Below, piece by piece: positions 10,092 to 18,047 of a stretch of 64,000 nucleotides of DNA; position 1 is the stretch's first letter, and every line of letters begins with the position of its first letter. The translations under genes and the position numbers were made by a program. The notes below the pieces were generated by a model. It made no database searches and was not told where the DNA came from. It was given only the letters and a program-made list of their open reading frames with translations. This DNA is from Luteolibacter sp. LG18 (GTDB lineage Bacteria > Verrucomicrobiota > Verrucomicrobiia > Verrucomicrobiales > Akkermansiaceae), in assembly GCF_036322585.1 (NCBI RefSeq), contig NZ_AP024600.1:4774001-4838000 (forward strand), written 5' to 3'.

Positions 10092-10451
10092 GTGCAAACG
10101 TTTTACATGGCAGTCGTGGTCTACCTCGCGATTTCGTTGGGGTTGGTGGCGATGCTCCATTGGATGGGTGTCCAAAGAAGGCGGTTGTTCTTTTCGCTGC
10201 ATGGGACGCTGGCCTTCGAGGATCTGAATGAAGAACAAGCCACCCAATGGATTGAAATCGACCGGCGGAAATTCGATTCGGGATTTTGGAGAGTCATCGC
10301 GGTTGCTTACATGATCTGGCACTATCCCGGATTGATCAGCCACGCGCTCTTCCAGCGCAATAGCCTGCATCCTATTCAGATGGTCATCGTTTCTGCGATC
10401 GTGTGGATCGGAATTCTCTTCCTCGTGCTTGCGCCATCCGCTTCCCGTTGA
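10092..10451 (+). CDS. Small membrane protein, unknown
   Basis: 119 aa from a GTG at 10092; an ATG at 10107 is an alternative. It has one hydrophobic segment near the N-terminus (about 7-25), a central charged region with LNEEQATQWIEIDRRKFDSGFW, and two further hydrophobic stretches (about 67-75 and 95-113). No family recognised. It is the only plus-strand gene between 7.5 and 16.4 kb, standing alone between two minus-strand genes. Confidence 0.6.
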   Translation: MQTFYMAVVVYLAISLGLVAMLHWMGVQRRRLFFSLHGTLAFEDLNEEQATQWIEIDRRKFDSGFWRVIAVAYMIWHYPGLISHALFQRNSLHPIQMVIVSAIVWIGILFLVLAPSASR

Positions 10452-10540
10452 AGGCTGCAACAGGCATCCGACATCCCCGGTCGTCGATGGGATAGGGCTT
10501 CCGGTGACTCCGGCTGCTCCAGCCGATCCAGGCTCTTCCC

Positions 10541-10576
10541 CCCTATGCGTCCCATAGGTCCCATACGACCTATAGC
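10541..10576. repeat. Degenerate CCTATAGG-type repeat
   Basis: Several degenerate copies of the TCCCATAGGTCC / GACCTATAG unit sit directly downstream of the primase stop codon, the same unit as in the 6975-7105 array. The repeat may act as a transcript end or as a hot spot for rearrangement. Confidence 0.6.
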
Positions 10577-10578
10577 TC

Positions 10579-11550
10579 CTAGCCTTCCGCCTCCCTCAAC
10601 CACACCACCTCCCCCACCCTTCCGGTCTTCGGGTGACAGTGCCCGGGGAGGCGGCACGGGTGCTCGGGGTGGCCGAGCAGGCCGGGGTCCAGGCCCAGCA
10701 GCGGGGCGTGTGTCTTGAGCGAGGCCAGGGCCTCCGGGGGCGGCGTCTCGATCCAGGCGTGGAGGCTTTTGCCGCCGGTGTGGACGATGGCGGCGAGCCG
10801 CATGCCGCATTCGTCCTGGAGCCAGCGCAGCAGCGCGAGGGAATCGCGGAGGTGGCGGTGGTGTTCTTCCTCGGTCACTGGGGCGAGTCCATCGAAGCCA
10901 TCGAAATCGAGGACGGTGTAGGGGCTGGCGACGACGTTCATCGTACTTCGCGAGACGGTGCCGGGGGCCCACAGGGTCGGGGTGGTCATGGGGCCGATGC
11001 GTTCGTCATCGGGGGCGGCGCACCATTCGGCGCGGGTGCGCCAGCGGCGTGCATGCTTATCCCCGCTTTCGTGGACCTCGCCGGTCCAGAGCAGGGCCTC
11101 GGGCGGGAACAGGGTGCGCAGGAAATGGCGGGGATCGTGGAGGACGAGCGGATCGTCCGGACGCTGCGGCGAGGTTTCCCAAACGTCATACGGATCCCAG
11201 GGATGGGCGGCGATGAGGGCGGCGCGGCGTTGACGGATGGCGGCCGCGGCGCGGGCTTGGTCGGCGGCGCGGAGAGAAGACGCAAGACTGGAAGAAGTAA
11301 GACGTAAGATTGAAGAAGAGGAGGCCGGGCGGTCGCGGGGCGGGAGGCTGTCGGGGAGACCGGCGAGGGCGAAGATGCGTTTGCGGTGCTCGGCATCGCC
11401 GGGATGGGCGGCGCAGGCGAACTTGCCATCGGCGAAGAGGACGAGGTGGTTGCCGGTGCGGTCGCGGTCCTGCTCGGCGCAGGCGGGGCAGCGGGCGTGG
11501 GACTTGTTTCCGCGGTGGCGGAGTTTTTCGAGGCGGGTGGGGTCGAGCAT
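10579..11550 (-). CDS. Zinc-finger AEP-type DNA primase of a mobile element
   Basis: 323 aa. The N-terminus has a C21-x2-C24 ... C46-x2-H49 zinc finger like that of CHC2 primases. The C-terminal part has LDFDG (Asp215, Asp217) and, about 45 residues on, HTGGKSLHAW (His264). These are the D-x-D and s-x-H motifs of archaeo-eukaryotic primases. Between them is a Ser-rich stretch (about 77-93, SSSSILRLTSSSLASSL) encoded by a simple repeat that also occurs just upstream of the gene. It forms a cassette with the ATPase and HTH genes upstream. It probably primes replication of an integrated element. Confidence 0.8.
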   Translation of the reverse strand: MLDPTRLEKLRHRGNKSHARCPACAEQDRDRTGNHLVLFADGKFACAAHPGDAEHRKRIFALAGLPDSLPPRDRPASSSSILRLTSSSLASSLRAADQARAAAAIRQRRAALIAAHPWDPYDVWETSPQRPDDPLVLHDPRHFLRTLFPPEALLWTGEVHESGDKHARRWRTRAEWCAAPDDERIGPMTTPTLWAPGTVSRSTMNVVASPYTVLDFDGFDGLAPVTEEEHHRHLRDSLALLRWLQDECGMRLAAIVHTGGKSLHAWIETPPPEALASLKTHAPLLGLDPGLLGHPEHPCRLPGHCHPKTGRVGEVVWLREAEG

Positions 11551-11626
11551 GGGAGAAGACGGAAGACTTGAAGACGCAAGAAGTAAGAGAAGAGGAAGAG
11601 AGGGCGGGTGTGGTTGGGTGGGAGTT

Positions 11627-11670
11627 GTCCAGTCTGTCCAGTAGCCCTAGGGGAACTGGACAGACTGGAC
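11627..11670. repeat. 44-bp palindromic element, copy 1
   Basis: Perfect 16-bp arms GTCCAGTCTGTCCAGT / ACTGGACAGACTGGAC flank a 12-bp spacer centred on CCCTAGGG. Each arm itself contains two GTCCAGT half-sites. No T-tract follows, so it is unlikely to be a terminator. Confidence 0.9.
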
Positions 11671-11700
11671 TGGATACCGTGGAGGAGGACGCGGAGCGAA

Positions 11701-11854
11701 GTAGCGCTGGGCTGGGCCCGGCGTGCGGGATGGAGCGGGTGTGATGGGAGGGCGAGGCATGAGGGAAACCGCCACGAGGCGGGCCATTGAAGTGAAGGGA
11801 GCGCGTGTCAACGGAAGGGCTCTTCCCAACACGCCGGGCCAAGCCCAGCGCTAC
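11701..11854. repeat. REPIN-like facing GTAG palindromes
   Basis: GTAGCGCTGGGCT (11701 onward) faces its near reverse complement AGCCCAGCGCTAC ending at 11854, about 100 bases apart. Both carry the GTAG head at the outer edge, as in REP doublets. Confidence 0.75.
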
Positions 11855-11984
11855 CACGCAAGCGGAATTGGAGGCGTGGGAGTAGAGAGAGAGAGATAGC
11901 GTTCTCTCTCTTTCTCTCCTCCCCTGTCCTGTCCTGTCCACGCCTTGCCCCTGCATGGTCGCGCACCCGGGAGCGGACGCGGCT

Positions 11985-12018
11985 GTTAGACCCGGTCGCC
12001 CCGGCGGAGCGCCCCCAC
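11985..12018 (-). repeat. Single REP-like palindrome (GTTAGACCCGG family)
   Basis: Read on the minus strand it starts GTGGGGGCGC and ends with GGGTCTAAC. A close copy with a GTAG head is at 63609-63642. Confidence 0.65.
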
Positions 12019-12033
12019 CTTTCCCGCCGGGTT

Positions 12034-12077
12034 GTCCAGTCTGTCCAGTTCCCCTAGGGCTACTGGACAGACTGGAC
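12034..12077. repeat. 44-bp palindromic element, copy 2 (opposite orientation)
   Basis: It has the same 16-bp arms as copy 1, with the 12-bp spacer present as the reverse complement, so the two copies face each other 363 bases apart. It lies 11 bases past the ATPase stop codon. Confidence 0.9.
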
Positions 12078-12088
12078 AGTGGACTCGC

Positions 12089-13156
12089 TCACGGCTGCCA
12101 CCAGAGGCGTCCGTTTTCGTCCTCGACGATGTGGTTGGGATGCTCGTTGAGGATGACGAACGCGCGGGCACGGGCGCATAGTTCGGCTGAGACGAGACGG
12201 TTTGCCGCCTGGGTGCGGGTTTCCCCACGCATGCCGCACAGCGCCGTTTCGATCGCCTTGAACGGCACTCCACGTTCCTTCTTCACCTCCTCGCCGGAAA
12301 GGAACCCCTCCATGTCGAACTCCGGATAGGCGGTGAAGAAGCCGTCGCGGCGGTGCCAGGCGCTCGGCGGGCCTTCCTTGCCGTCGTTGTTCTTGCAGCA
12401 GGTCAGCACCACGGTGTCGTCCTCGGTGCGGTTGCTGGCGGGTTCCAGCGCGAACACGCATCGCGCGGCGCTGCCGATCTGGTAGCTGCCGGCGAGTTCG
12501 TGGAGGAGATCGCGACCGCTCTTGCGGGTGCCCTCGCTGGATTTCTTCCGCATGTGGTGGAGGATGAGCAGCGCGGGGCGCTCGGCCATGTCCTCGGGCA
12601 GGCAGGAGAAAATGGCATCGAGCGCGCCGCGGTAGTCGGCCTGCTTGTCGCCATCCGCGGCGCGGTTCCAGGGATCGATGATGACCAGCCCGGGCCGCAG
12701 CTCGGCGATGCGCTCGCGGAGCAGGGCGCGGAATTCCAGCTCCTGGAACGCGAGGCCGTAGGGCGGTGGTGGGGTGATGCGGACCCATTCATCGAGCACC
12801 TCGCGGCTGGCCATGCGGGCCAGCGGCTCCAGCTCGGATTTCAGCCGGTAGGGGCCGTTCTCACACTGGACGACGAGGCTGCGGAAGCGGGCGTGGAGCG
12901 GGTGGCCGAACCACGAGCCACCGGTGGCCCCGGCGATGGCCAGCGCCATGGCGGCGCGGCTTTTCCCGACCCCGGGCCAGCCGCCGAGGACGGTGAGGCC
13001 GCCGCGGGTGAGGTGGCAATCCCCCATCAGCAGGAAATCCTGCGGCGGCTGGAAATCGAGGAAGTCCGTGGGCTTCCAGATCGGCATCAGCGGCGTCACG
13101 CGGTGAACCTCATCGCGCACGTCCTTCAGCGAGGCGCTTTCCAGGATCGGGATCAA
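12089..13156 (-). CDS. RecA-like ATPase / RepA-type helicase of a mobile element
   Basis: 355 aa from a TTG at 13156. This start overlaps the stop of the HTH gene (TTGA) and has GGAGGT five bases upstream; the open frame upstream of it is only antisense-like Gly/Ala/Arg sequence. The Walker A motif is GGWPGVGKS (about residues 58-66). The Walker B is LVIIDPWN, followed by a conserved LILHHMRK block, typical of AAA_25/RepA-like hexameric ATPases related to DnaB. It would serve as replicative helicase or loader alongside the primase gene downstream. Confidence 0.85.
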   Translation of the reverse strand: MIPILESASLKDVRDEVHRVTPLMPIWKPTDFLDFQPPQDFLLMGDCHLTRGGLTVLGGWPGVGKSRAAMALAIAGATGGSWFGHPLHARFRSLVVQCENGPYRLKSELEPLARMASREVLDEWVRITPPPPYGLAFQELEFRALLRERIAELRPGLVIIDPWNRAADGDKQADYRGALDAIFSCLPEDMAERPALLILHHMRKKSSEGTRKSGRDLLHELAGSYQIGSAARCVFALEPASNRTEDDTVVLTCCKNNDGKEGPPSAWHRRDGFFTAYPEFDMEGFLSGEEVKKERGVPFKAIETALCGMRGETRTQAANRLVSAELCARARAFVILNEHPNHIVEDENGRLWWQP

Positions 13157-13401
13157 TGGGCACCTCCCGGCTGCGGCTTCACCACGCGGGCGGTGCTGGC
13201 CTCGATGAAGGCCTCGAGATCCGCGGTGCGGAAACGCAGCGCCGCGCCCAGGCGCACCACCGGGATCTCCCCGGCGAGCACGAGATTGGAGAGCTGCCGG
13301 GGCGAGAGCCGCAGCCGCGCCGCCGCCTCCCGGCGGGTGCAGAGCGTCTGGGTGGGTGCGGGGCGATCGGGTGTCGGATGGTGTAATAGGATGTCCTTCA
13401 T
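13153..13401 (-). CDS. Excisionase-type helix-turn-helix protein
   Basis: 82 aa. The block CTRREAAARLRLSPRQLSNL followed by GEIPVVRLGAALRFRTADLEAFI is the MerR-like helix-turn-helix plus wing found in phage excisionases and element regulators (HTH_17). A GTG at 13404 directly precedes the ATG. The stop overlaps the TTG start of the ATPase gene, so the two are translationally coupled. No integrase gene is seen in the window. Confidence 0.85.
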   Translation of the reverse strand: MKDILLHHPTPDRPAPTQTLCTRREAAARLRLSPRQLSNLVLAGEIPVVRLGAALRFRTADLEAFIEASTARVVKPQPGGAH

Positions 13402-13827
13402 CACGGCCGGAGGTTGTCCGTACCGCCGCGGGGGTGGGTAGTGAACAGTTGGCCAAACCGGGGGAGAAGTTTGCTGGTTTTCAGTTTTCAGAGAAGAGGA
13501 AGAAGTGCCGAGTGATCAGTCAGCAGTGATCAGAGGAAGGAGTTGAGCCTTCAGGCGAGGAAGGTCTTCAGGGGGAGGCGGAGGCTCTGGAGATTTCAGC
13601 CGCAAAGACGCGCAACAATCTCAAAAGGGAAGAGGTCGGTTGGCCTTTGGAAATCGAGAACACGGCGGGCTCTTCCTCTTGCTGAACACTGAAAACTGAA
13701 CACCAGCAAACTCCTCCAGAGCCTCCGCCGCCCTCTTCTCTGATTTGCCTCCGGCTATGTCCGCGTCGCTCCCATTCTGCTGACTCGGCACTTCTTCCGC
13801 TTCCCTGAACACTGAACACCCGCAAAC
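13402..13827. repeat. Mosaic of inverted repeats, no gene
   Basis: A 23-bp inverted repeat with one mismatch spans 13469-13491 and 13689-13711. Within it lie a 22-bp GTGATCAGTCAGCAGTGATC-type repeat (13512-13533), also at 59959-59980 inverted, and a GAGGAAGGAGTTGAG...GGTCTTCA repeat (13533-13590), also at 25902 and 26020. A GAAGTGCCGAGT segment near 13503 is inverted near 13783. I see no open frame with coding character here. Confidence 0.7.
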
Positions 13828-15393
13828 TCATCCCACCCACGCATACACCGCGATGGCCAGCAAGACCGCGGCGACGATGAGCGAACGGCGGCCGTCGAGA
13901 ACCATCTCCGTGTCCACGTTCAGGCCGGACTGCGCGGGGTTCGCGGGGTTGTAGAAGACGTCCACTTCCGAGCCCGCGGGATGGCGCGCCACCTCGGCAT
14001 CGGCGCTGGCGCGGGCTCCGGCGATCTTCACGTTGAAGGGCCCCCGGGCGCTGGTGTTGCCGTGGTAGTCCTGGCCATCCGCCTGGTAGCGGTATTCGAT
14101 CACGGCGCGGTAGTAGGTGCGGGTGCGGGCACTGGAGTCCGCGCTGTCCGTTTCCGTGAACGACTCGGTGGCGCTGGAAACGACTGTCCCCTTCACCCGC
14201 GACCATGGCAGGGCCTTGCGCGGATGACGCCGCATCCACAAGCCCACCACGAGGCAGAACAAGCCCGCGCCGCCGCACAGGAACACCACCAGCGGATGTC
14301 GCATGCCGGGAATGCCGCGGCTGAACGCGCGCGCGATCTCCGGGGCTTTTCCAAACGCCACCAGCCCGCCGGTGTAGAGCGCCGCGAGCAAGACCGCCCC
14401 GCCCCACAGGCAGCCCAGGGAAACCGGTGGCTTCCGTTCCAAGACCGCGTCCTCCGGGTCCGCCGGATCGTAATACACCGGCACCTCCGCGCCCACCGGG
14501 TAGCGTTTCACCACCACGTCCACGTTGTCCGCGGAGCCCATGCCGATGCTGACGCGCTCGCCGCGCACCGTCTTCCCACCGGCCTGGAACTCGTAGGTGA
14601 TCCACGGGACATTCCGTACTTGGGTGGTATCGCCCGCGTGGCGGTGCCGCTCCGCCTTCACCTCGGAGCGCGTGATCCGCGCACGCGTTTCCTCCCAGCG
14701 CGAGGCCTGCCGGACCCGCCGCGTGAGATACCCCACCAGCCCGAGCAAGCCGAGCGGCGGACCGAAAAGCAGCAGCGCCATCCAGATTCCAGACGCCTCA
14801 TCGCCCATCCCCACCAGCACCAGCCCCGCCGCGGAGGCCGCGATGCCCGCCAGCGCCAGCTTGGGCAGGCCGGAGTGTTTCCACTGCCGCGCCAGCAGCA
14901 CCACGGCCGCCAGCAGGATCGCCACGGCCAGCCCGCGCACCCCGTTCCGCACGCGCAGGTAGCCCTCGTTTCGCACCGGCTCGGCGTGCGGCGCGTGGCT
15001 GATGTCGAAGAGCTCCCCCGCCCCCTCGCGGGCAAACGCGGCCTGCATCGCCGTGACCATCGCGGCGCGGGTATCGAGCGCCTCGCGCTCCGTCGGCGCC
15101 GTCACCGTCAGCCACCCATCCCGCGTTTCCTGCCGCGGGTCCGGCTCGGTTTCCAGCGCCACCTTCACCTGGACGTTGCGGCGGGCGTCCTCGAACGCAC
15201 GCAGGACGCGGGCATCATCCCGCTCCTGCGTCGTGCGCAGCCGCGCGCGGGTCGACCGCTCCGCCGCGGCGAACGAGGCCGCGAAGTCCTGCACCTCCCA
15301 CACCAGGAACGCCACCGCCACCAGGCCGAGGAAGATGAACTTCATCCTCGCGAACACCGCGAGCTGTTCCGGCGATGGCGCTTCCTTCTTCAT
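13828..15393 (-). CDS. Membrane protein with two DUF3592 domains
   Basis: 521 aa. A first membrane helix (about 18-36) and a soluble segment of about 100 residues precede more helices (about 150-172, 180-196, 203-223). Two DUF3592-type modules follow, each marked by a YPVGAEVPVYYDPADPEDAV or HPAGSEVDVFYNPANPAQS block after a beta-rich region. They are separated by two more helices, and a last helix closes the chain. The role of DUF3592 is not known. The gene is monocistronic. Confidence 0.85.
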   Translation of the reverse strand: MKKEAPSPEQLAVFARMKFIFLGLVAVAFLVWEVQDFAASFAAAERSTRARLRTTQERDDARVLRAFEDARRNVQVKVALETEPDPRQETRDGWLTVTAPTEREALDTRAAMVTAMQAAFAREGAGELFDISHAPHAEPVRNEGYLRVRNGVRGLAVAILLAAVVLLARQWKHSGLPKLALAGIAASAAGLVLVGMGDEASGIWMALLLFGPPLGLLGLVGYLTRRVRQASRWEETRARITRSEVKAERHRHAGDTTQVRNVPWITYEFQAGGKTVRGERVSIGMGSADNVDVVVKRYPVGAEVPVYYDPADPEDAVLERKPPVSLGCLWGGAVLLAALYTGGLVAFGKAPEIARAFSRGIPGMRHPLVVFLCGGAGLFCLVVGLWMRRHPRKALPWSRVKGTVVSSATESFTETDSADSSARTRTYYRAVIEYRYQADGQDYHGNTSARGPFNVKIAGARASADAEVARHPAGSEVDVFYNPANPAQSGLNVDTEMVLDGRRSLIVAAVLLAIAVYAWVG

Positions 15394-15591
15394 CGGTCCG
15401 CAATCTAGCAGACCGCTCCGTGCGGGGGAAGGACGATGGCCACATCGCCACCGCCATCCAGGCCAATCGGCCCACGCTCACCTCCGGCTGGACCTACCGC
15501 ACCTTCCACAGCACTGGCACAGTGAACGACATTCCGAAGACCATCCTCCGCGCGAAGGTCAGCGAAACGCCCTCATCGGAACCCGTTCCAC

Positions 15592-15894
15592 CTATCGCGC
15601 CGGAACGTCCCCGGGATGCTCCGTCCCCGCTTGCTTTGCGAGCGGCACCTCGTGCGCCTGCAGGCGTTGCAACATCGCGACCAATTCCGCATAAGTGGGA
15701 CGTCCCCGGTTCTCCTTCAAAATCTCGGCGACGCGGGCGGATTTCCCCGCTTCGATCTGGCGGGCCGACTCTTGCAGCACCATTCCCGTGAACTCAGCGT
15801 AGAAGTGCTGCTCCACTGAGCGATTGAAATAGACGATCACCAGACCGATCAGGAGAACGACATTCAACACGATGGAAAGCGTCTTCATTTTCAT
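15592..15894 (-). CDS. Small single-pass membrane protein, unknown
   Basis: 100 aa with one N-terminal membrane helix (about residues 7-23, LSIVLNVVLLIGLVIVYF), then an amphipathic helical region (QESARQIEAGKSARVAEIL) on the far side. A second ATG lies two codons inside. No family recognised. It stands between the DUF3592 gene and phnA, all on the minus strand but with gaps of more than 50 bases. Confidence 0.7.
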   Translation of the reverse strand: MKMKTLSIVLNVVLLIGLVIVYFNRSVEQHFYAEFTGMVLQESARQIEAGKSARVAEILKENRGRPTYAELVAMLQRLQAHEVPLAKQAGTEHPGDVPAR

Positions 15895-15947
15895 GGTGGG
15901 GACACGATCTCAATTTCAGGCCGCTTGCACCGCGATCGCCAGCCCAG

Positions 15948-16289
15948 TCACTTCTCCGTCACCTTCTTCACGTAGCACGCCTTCAGGGCGATCGAGACGC
16001 CGTTCATCTTGCACGAGATCTCGTGGTCGCCCTCGACCAACCGGATCGGCTTCGACTTCGTGCCGGTCTTCAGCACGTCCGAGGTGCCGCCCAGCTTGAT
16101 GTCCTTCACCATCGCCACGATGTCGCCGTCCGCCAGCACGTTGCCGTGCGCGTCCTTCACCACCCGCGCCTGCTCCGGCTCGTCGGTCTCCTCCTTCGCC
16201 CACTCGTGGCCGCACACCACGCACTCGTAGCGGGATTCATATTCCAGGTGTTCTTTGCTGTCGCAGATCGGGCAGACGGGCTCGCTCAT
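15948..16289 (-). CDS. PhnA-family zinc-ribbon protein
   Basis: 113 aa from the ATG at 16289. The N-terminus has two C-x2-C knuckles (CPIC and CVVC), forming a zinc ribbon. It is followed by the PhnA_C barrel with DAHGNVLADGDIVAMVKDIK and the terminal LKACYVKKV. This is the widespread PhnA/YjdM family, annotated in some species as linked to phosphonate use but without a firm function. Full length, no operon partner. Confidence 0.92.
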   Translation of the reverse strand: MSEPVCPICDSKEHLEYESRYECVVCGHEWAKEETDEPEQARVVKDAHGNVLADGDIVAMVKDIKLGGTSDVLKTGTKSKPIRLVEGDHEISCKMNGVSIALKACYVKKVTEK

Positions 16290-16410
16290 GGCGCCAGCTT
16301 CACCGCATCGGCGGGGCTTTGTCCACTGCTTGTGACGGACGGCCCAATTGTCACCAAACAGGCTTTGACGCGCCGGTGGCCCGCGGTCCTTTACTGGAAG
16401 CCATCGCCCC

Positions 16411-16797
16411 ATGCACCTCGAACGTTGCCAGGACCAGAACCAGCGGACACTGGATCAATTCTACGGGGAATTCCTCGCGGCGGACAATTCGCCCTCCCGC
16501 GAGGCCGCCCACGCCATGCTCGGCCTGATCGGCCGGCTGCGGTCGCTGGACGATCCGCGGCGCGTGCACGGACTCACGTCGCATTTCCGCCTCTGCCTGC
16601 TCGCCCAGGACCATCACGCCACCCCCTGGCACGTCACCATCGCCACGCTGGGCCGCGATCTCTATCAGATCGACTACCTCATGCCGGACCACCACGCCCC
16701 GTGGCCCGGCGCCCGCGTCAGTGGCGAGGCCCGCGGCGAGGAACACGCCCTGCAAATGGTCCTCCGCGCCATGGACCTCTCCGGCGGCTGGAGTTGA
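16411..16797 (+). CDS. Hypothetical cytoplasmic protein
   Basis: 128 aa, no signal peptide or membrane helix. Two regions stand out: a helical N-terminus (TLDQFYGEFL, MLGLIGRLRSL) and a beta-like segment, PWHVTIATLGRDLYQIDYLM. I recognise no family. A REP-like palindrome starts two bases past the stop codon and may serve as the transcript's 3' hairpin. Confidence 0.65.
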   Translation: MHLERCQDQNQRTLDQFYGEFLAADNSPSREAAHAMLGLIGRLRSLDDPRRVHGLTSHFRLCLLAQDHHATPWHVTIATLGRDLYQIDYLMPDHHAPWPGARVSGEARGEEHALQMVLRAMDLSGGWS

Positions 16798-16798
16798 A

Positions 16799-16823
16799 GT
16801 AGAGCAAGTTTCCAACTTGCTCA
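16799..16823 (+). repeat. REP-like palindrome
   Basis: GTAG followed by GAGCAAGTT-TCC-AACTTGCTC, a perfect 9-bp stem. The same stem occurs inverted at 45796-45820. Confidence 0.8.
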
Positions 16824-16971
16824 CGGGGCAGGCCCGTAGGCCCTCAAGGCGTCGCAGGAATAAGCGGCATCTCCTCCACATCAAGCGTCCCTTCAGGACG
16901 CGGAGCCCATCCTCCCGCCTTCCTAAACGCTCGACTCCCTCCCTGCCACGGAGAGACAACTCACCATCCTC

Positions 16972-17448
16972 ATGAACCACCTCCGCGTCTCCGAAATGGA
17001 CTGGATCGAGCAGCGCTCGCCGCTGGGAAAGTTCCACGTCTTCCGCCGCCACCTCTCCGAGGCCCTCGGCGCGCCGCGTGACGCGGGCGTCGCGAATGGC
17101 GGCCATCCCTTCGACGTGGAAATGGTGAAGCTCCCGCCCGGTGCCACCAATTGCCCCTTCCACGCCCATGCCGCGCAGTGGGAGTTCTACCTCGTCCTCA
17201 GCGGCAGCGGCTCCATCCGCCATGGCGACACCGCCACGCCCGTCGCCGCCGGGGATTCCTTCGTCTGCCCGCCCGGCGAGGCCCACCACCTCACCAACAC
17301 CGGCACCGAGGACCTGCTCTACTACGTCATCGCCGACAACCCGCCCGCCGACGTCATCCACTACCCGGACACCGGCAAATGGCATGTGAAGCCCCTGCGG
17401 AAATCCTTCGTCATGCAGGAGGTCGATTACTACCAGGGCGAGGAGTGA
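16972..17448 (+). CDS. Cupin-domain protein
   Basis: 158 aa with the two cupin motifs: FHAHAAQWEFYLVLSGSG (His and Glu metal ligands) and, downstream, GDSFVCPPGEAHHLTNTG (His ligand). A single-domain metal-binding beta barrel; substrate unknown. The start is preceded by a purine-rich stretch. Next downstream is a VOC gene on the same strand after about 130 bases. Confidence 0.88.
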   Translation: MNHLRVSEMDWIEQRSPLGKFHVFRRHLSEALGAPRDAGVANGGHPFDVEMVKLPPGATNCPFHAHAAQWEFYLVLSGSGSIRHGDTATPVAAGDSFVCPPGEAHHLTNTGTEDLLYYVIADNPPADVIHYPDTGKWHVKPLRKSFVMQEVDYYQGEE

Positions 17449-17582
17449 CCGCCGCCCGCGCGCCGGCATCGCCACACATTCCTCCTTGCGCGCGCTCCGC
17501 CCCGTGCCATGGGTGATATCCCTCCGATCGGCTCCCGGAGGTGCCATCGCGTGGAGCCACGAACCATCTACCAATCACCACC

Positions 17583-17969
17583 ATGGGACAACACGGCTAC
17601 AACCAAGGCGACCTCGGCTGGTCCGAGCTCACCACCACCAGCGCCGCGGACGCGATCTCCTTCTACGGCAGCCTCGTCGGCTGGGAAAAGAAGGGCGAAC
17701 CCGCCCCCGGCTACCATGTCTTCGGCCGCGGCGAGGAAATGCTCGGCGGCATCACCCAACCCCAGGAAGGCTGCGGCGGACCGCCCCGCTGGATGCCCTA
17801 CACCACCGTCGAAGACCTCGATGCCACGCTCCAGAAAGCGGAAGGCCTTGGCGCGAAAACCATCCTGCCGCCCATGCCGCTGCCCGAGGACTCCGGCCGC
17901 ATCGCCATCATCCAGGACCCGCAGGGCGTCATGACCGGCCTCGCGCAATACAACCGGAAGGCCTGCTGA
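17583..17969 (+). CDS. VOC-family (glyoxalase-like) protein
   Basis: 128 aa from the ATG at 17583; the longer upstream frame is not supported. Two beta-alpha-beta-beta-beta half-modules are visible, with LGWSELTTTSAADAISFYGSL in the first and PRWMPYTTVEDLDATL...IAIIQDPQGVMTGL in the second. This matches the small VOC proteins that bind a metal or small molecule; no substrate can be assigned. Confidence 0.88.
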   Translation: MGQHGYNQGDLGWSELTTTSAADAISFYGSLVGWEKKGEPAPGYHVFGRGEEMLGGITQPQEGCGGPPRWMPYTTVEDLDATLQKAEGLGAKTILPPMPLPEDSGRIAIIQDPQGVMTGLAQYNRKAC

Positions 17970-18047
17970 AACCCTCCCGTGATGAAGGGCTGCGATCACT
18001 CCCGCCCTTCATCCCCATCTTGCCACCGCCGCTCTGGCGCAGTCACC

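Larger units (their letters stand above)
11551..12088. other. Repeat-packed spacer between primase and ATPase genes (candidate origin)
   Basis: No gene is supported in these 538 bases. From left to right they hold a GAAGAC/AAGTAAGA-type simple repeat (11552-11596), a 44-bp palindromic element (11627-11670), a facing REP pair (11701-11854), a C/T-rich run of CTCTCT (about 11885-11940), a GTTAGACCCGG-type REP (11985-12018), and a second 44-bp element in opposite orientation (12034-12077). The layout would suit a replication origin or att region of the neighbouring cassette; this is inference. Confidence 0.5.

Noticed and set aside
9903..10460. N-terminal extension of the acidic protein to 318 codons
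   Set aside because: The extra part is antisense to the membrane-protein gene at 10092 and has a composition unlike a protein; the ATG at 9902 is adequate.
11627..11670. 44-bp palindrome as a transcription terminator
   Set aside because: No T-tract on either side, and the two copies are in opposite orientation around a spacer rather than at transcript ends.
13157..13456. N-terminal extension of the ATPase gene by 100 codons
   Set aside because: It overlaps the HTH gene in another frame and encodes Ala/Gly/Arg-rich sequence; the TTG at 13156 has a GGAGGT site and overlaps the HTH stop.
7500..13830. Prophage
   Set aside because: No capsid, terminase, portal, tail, integrase or lysis gene is seen; only HTH, ATPase and primase genes of a small element.
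15394..15591. Possible coding remnant on the plus strand (a stretch reading PTLTSGWTYRTFHSTG)
   Set aside because: It looks slightly protein-like, but there is no start, no family match and it runs into the antisense of the next gene. Too weak to call.
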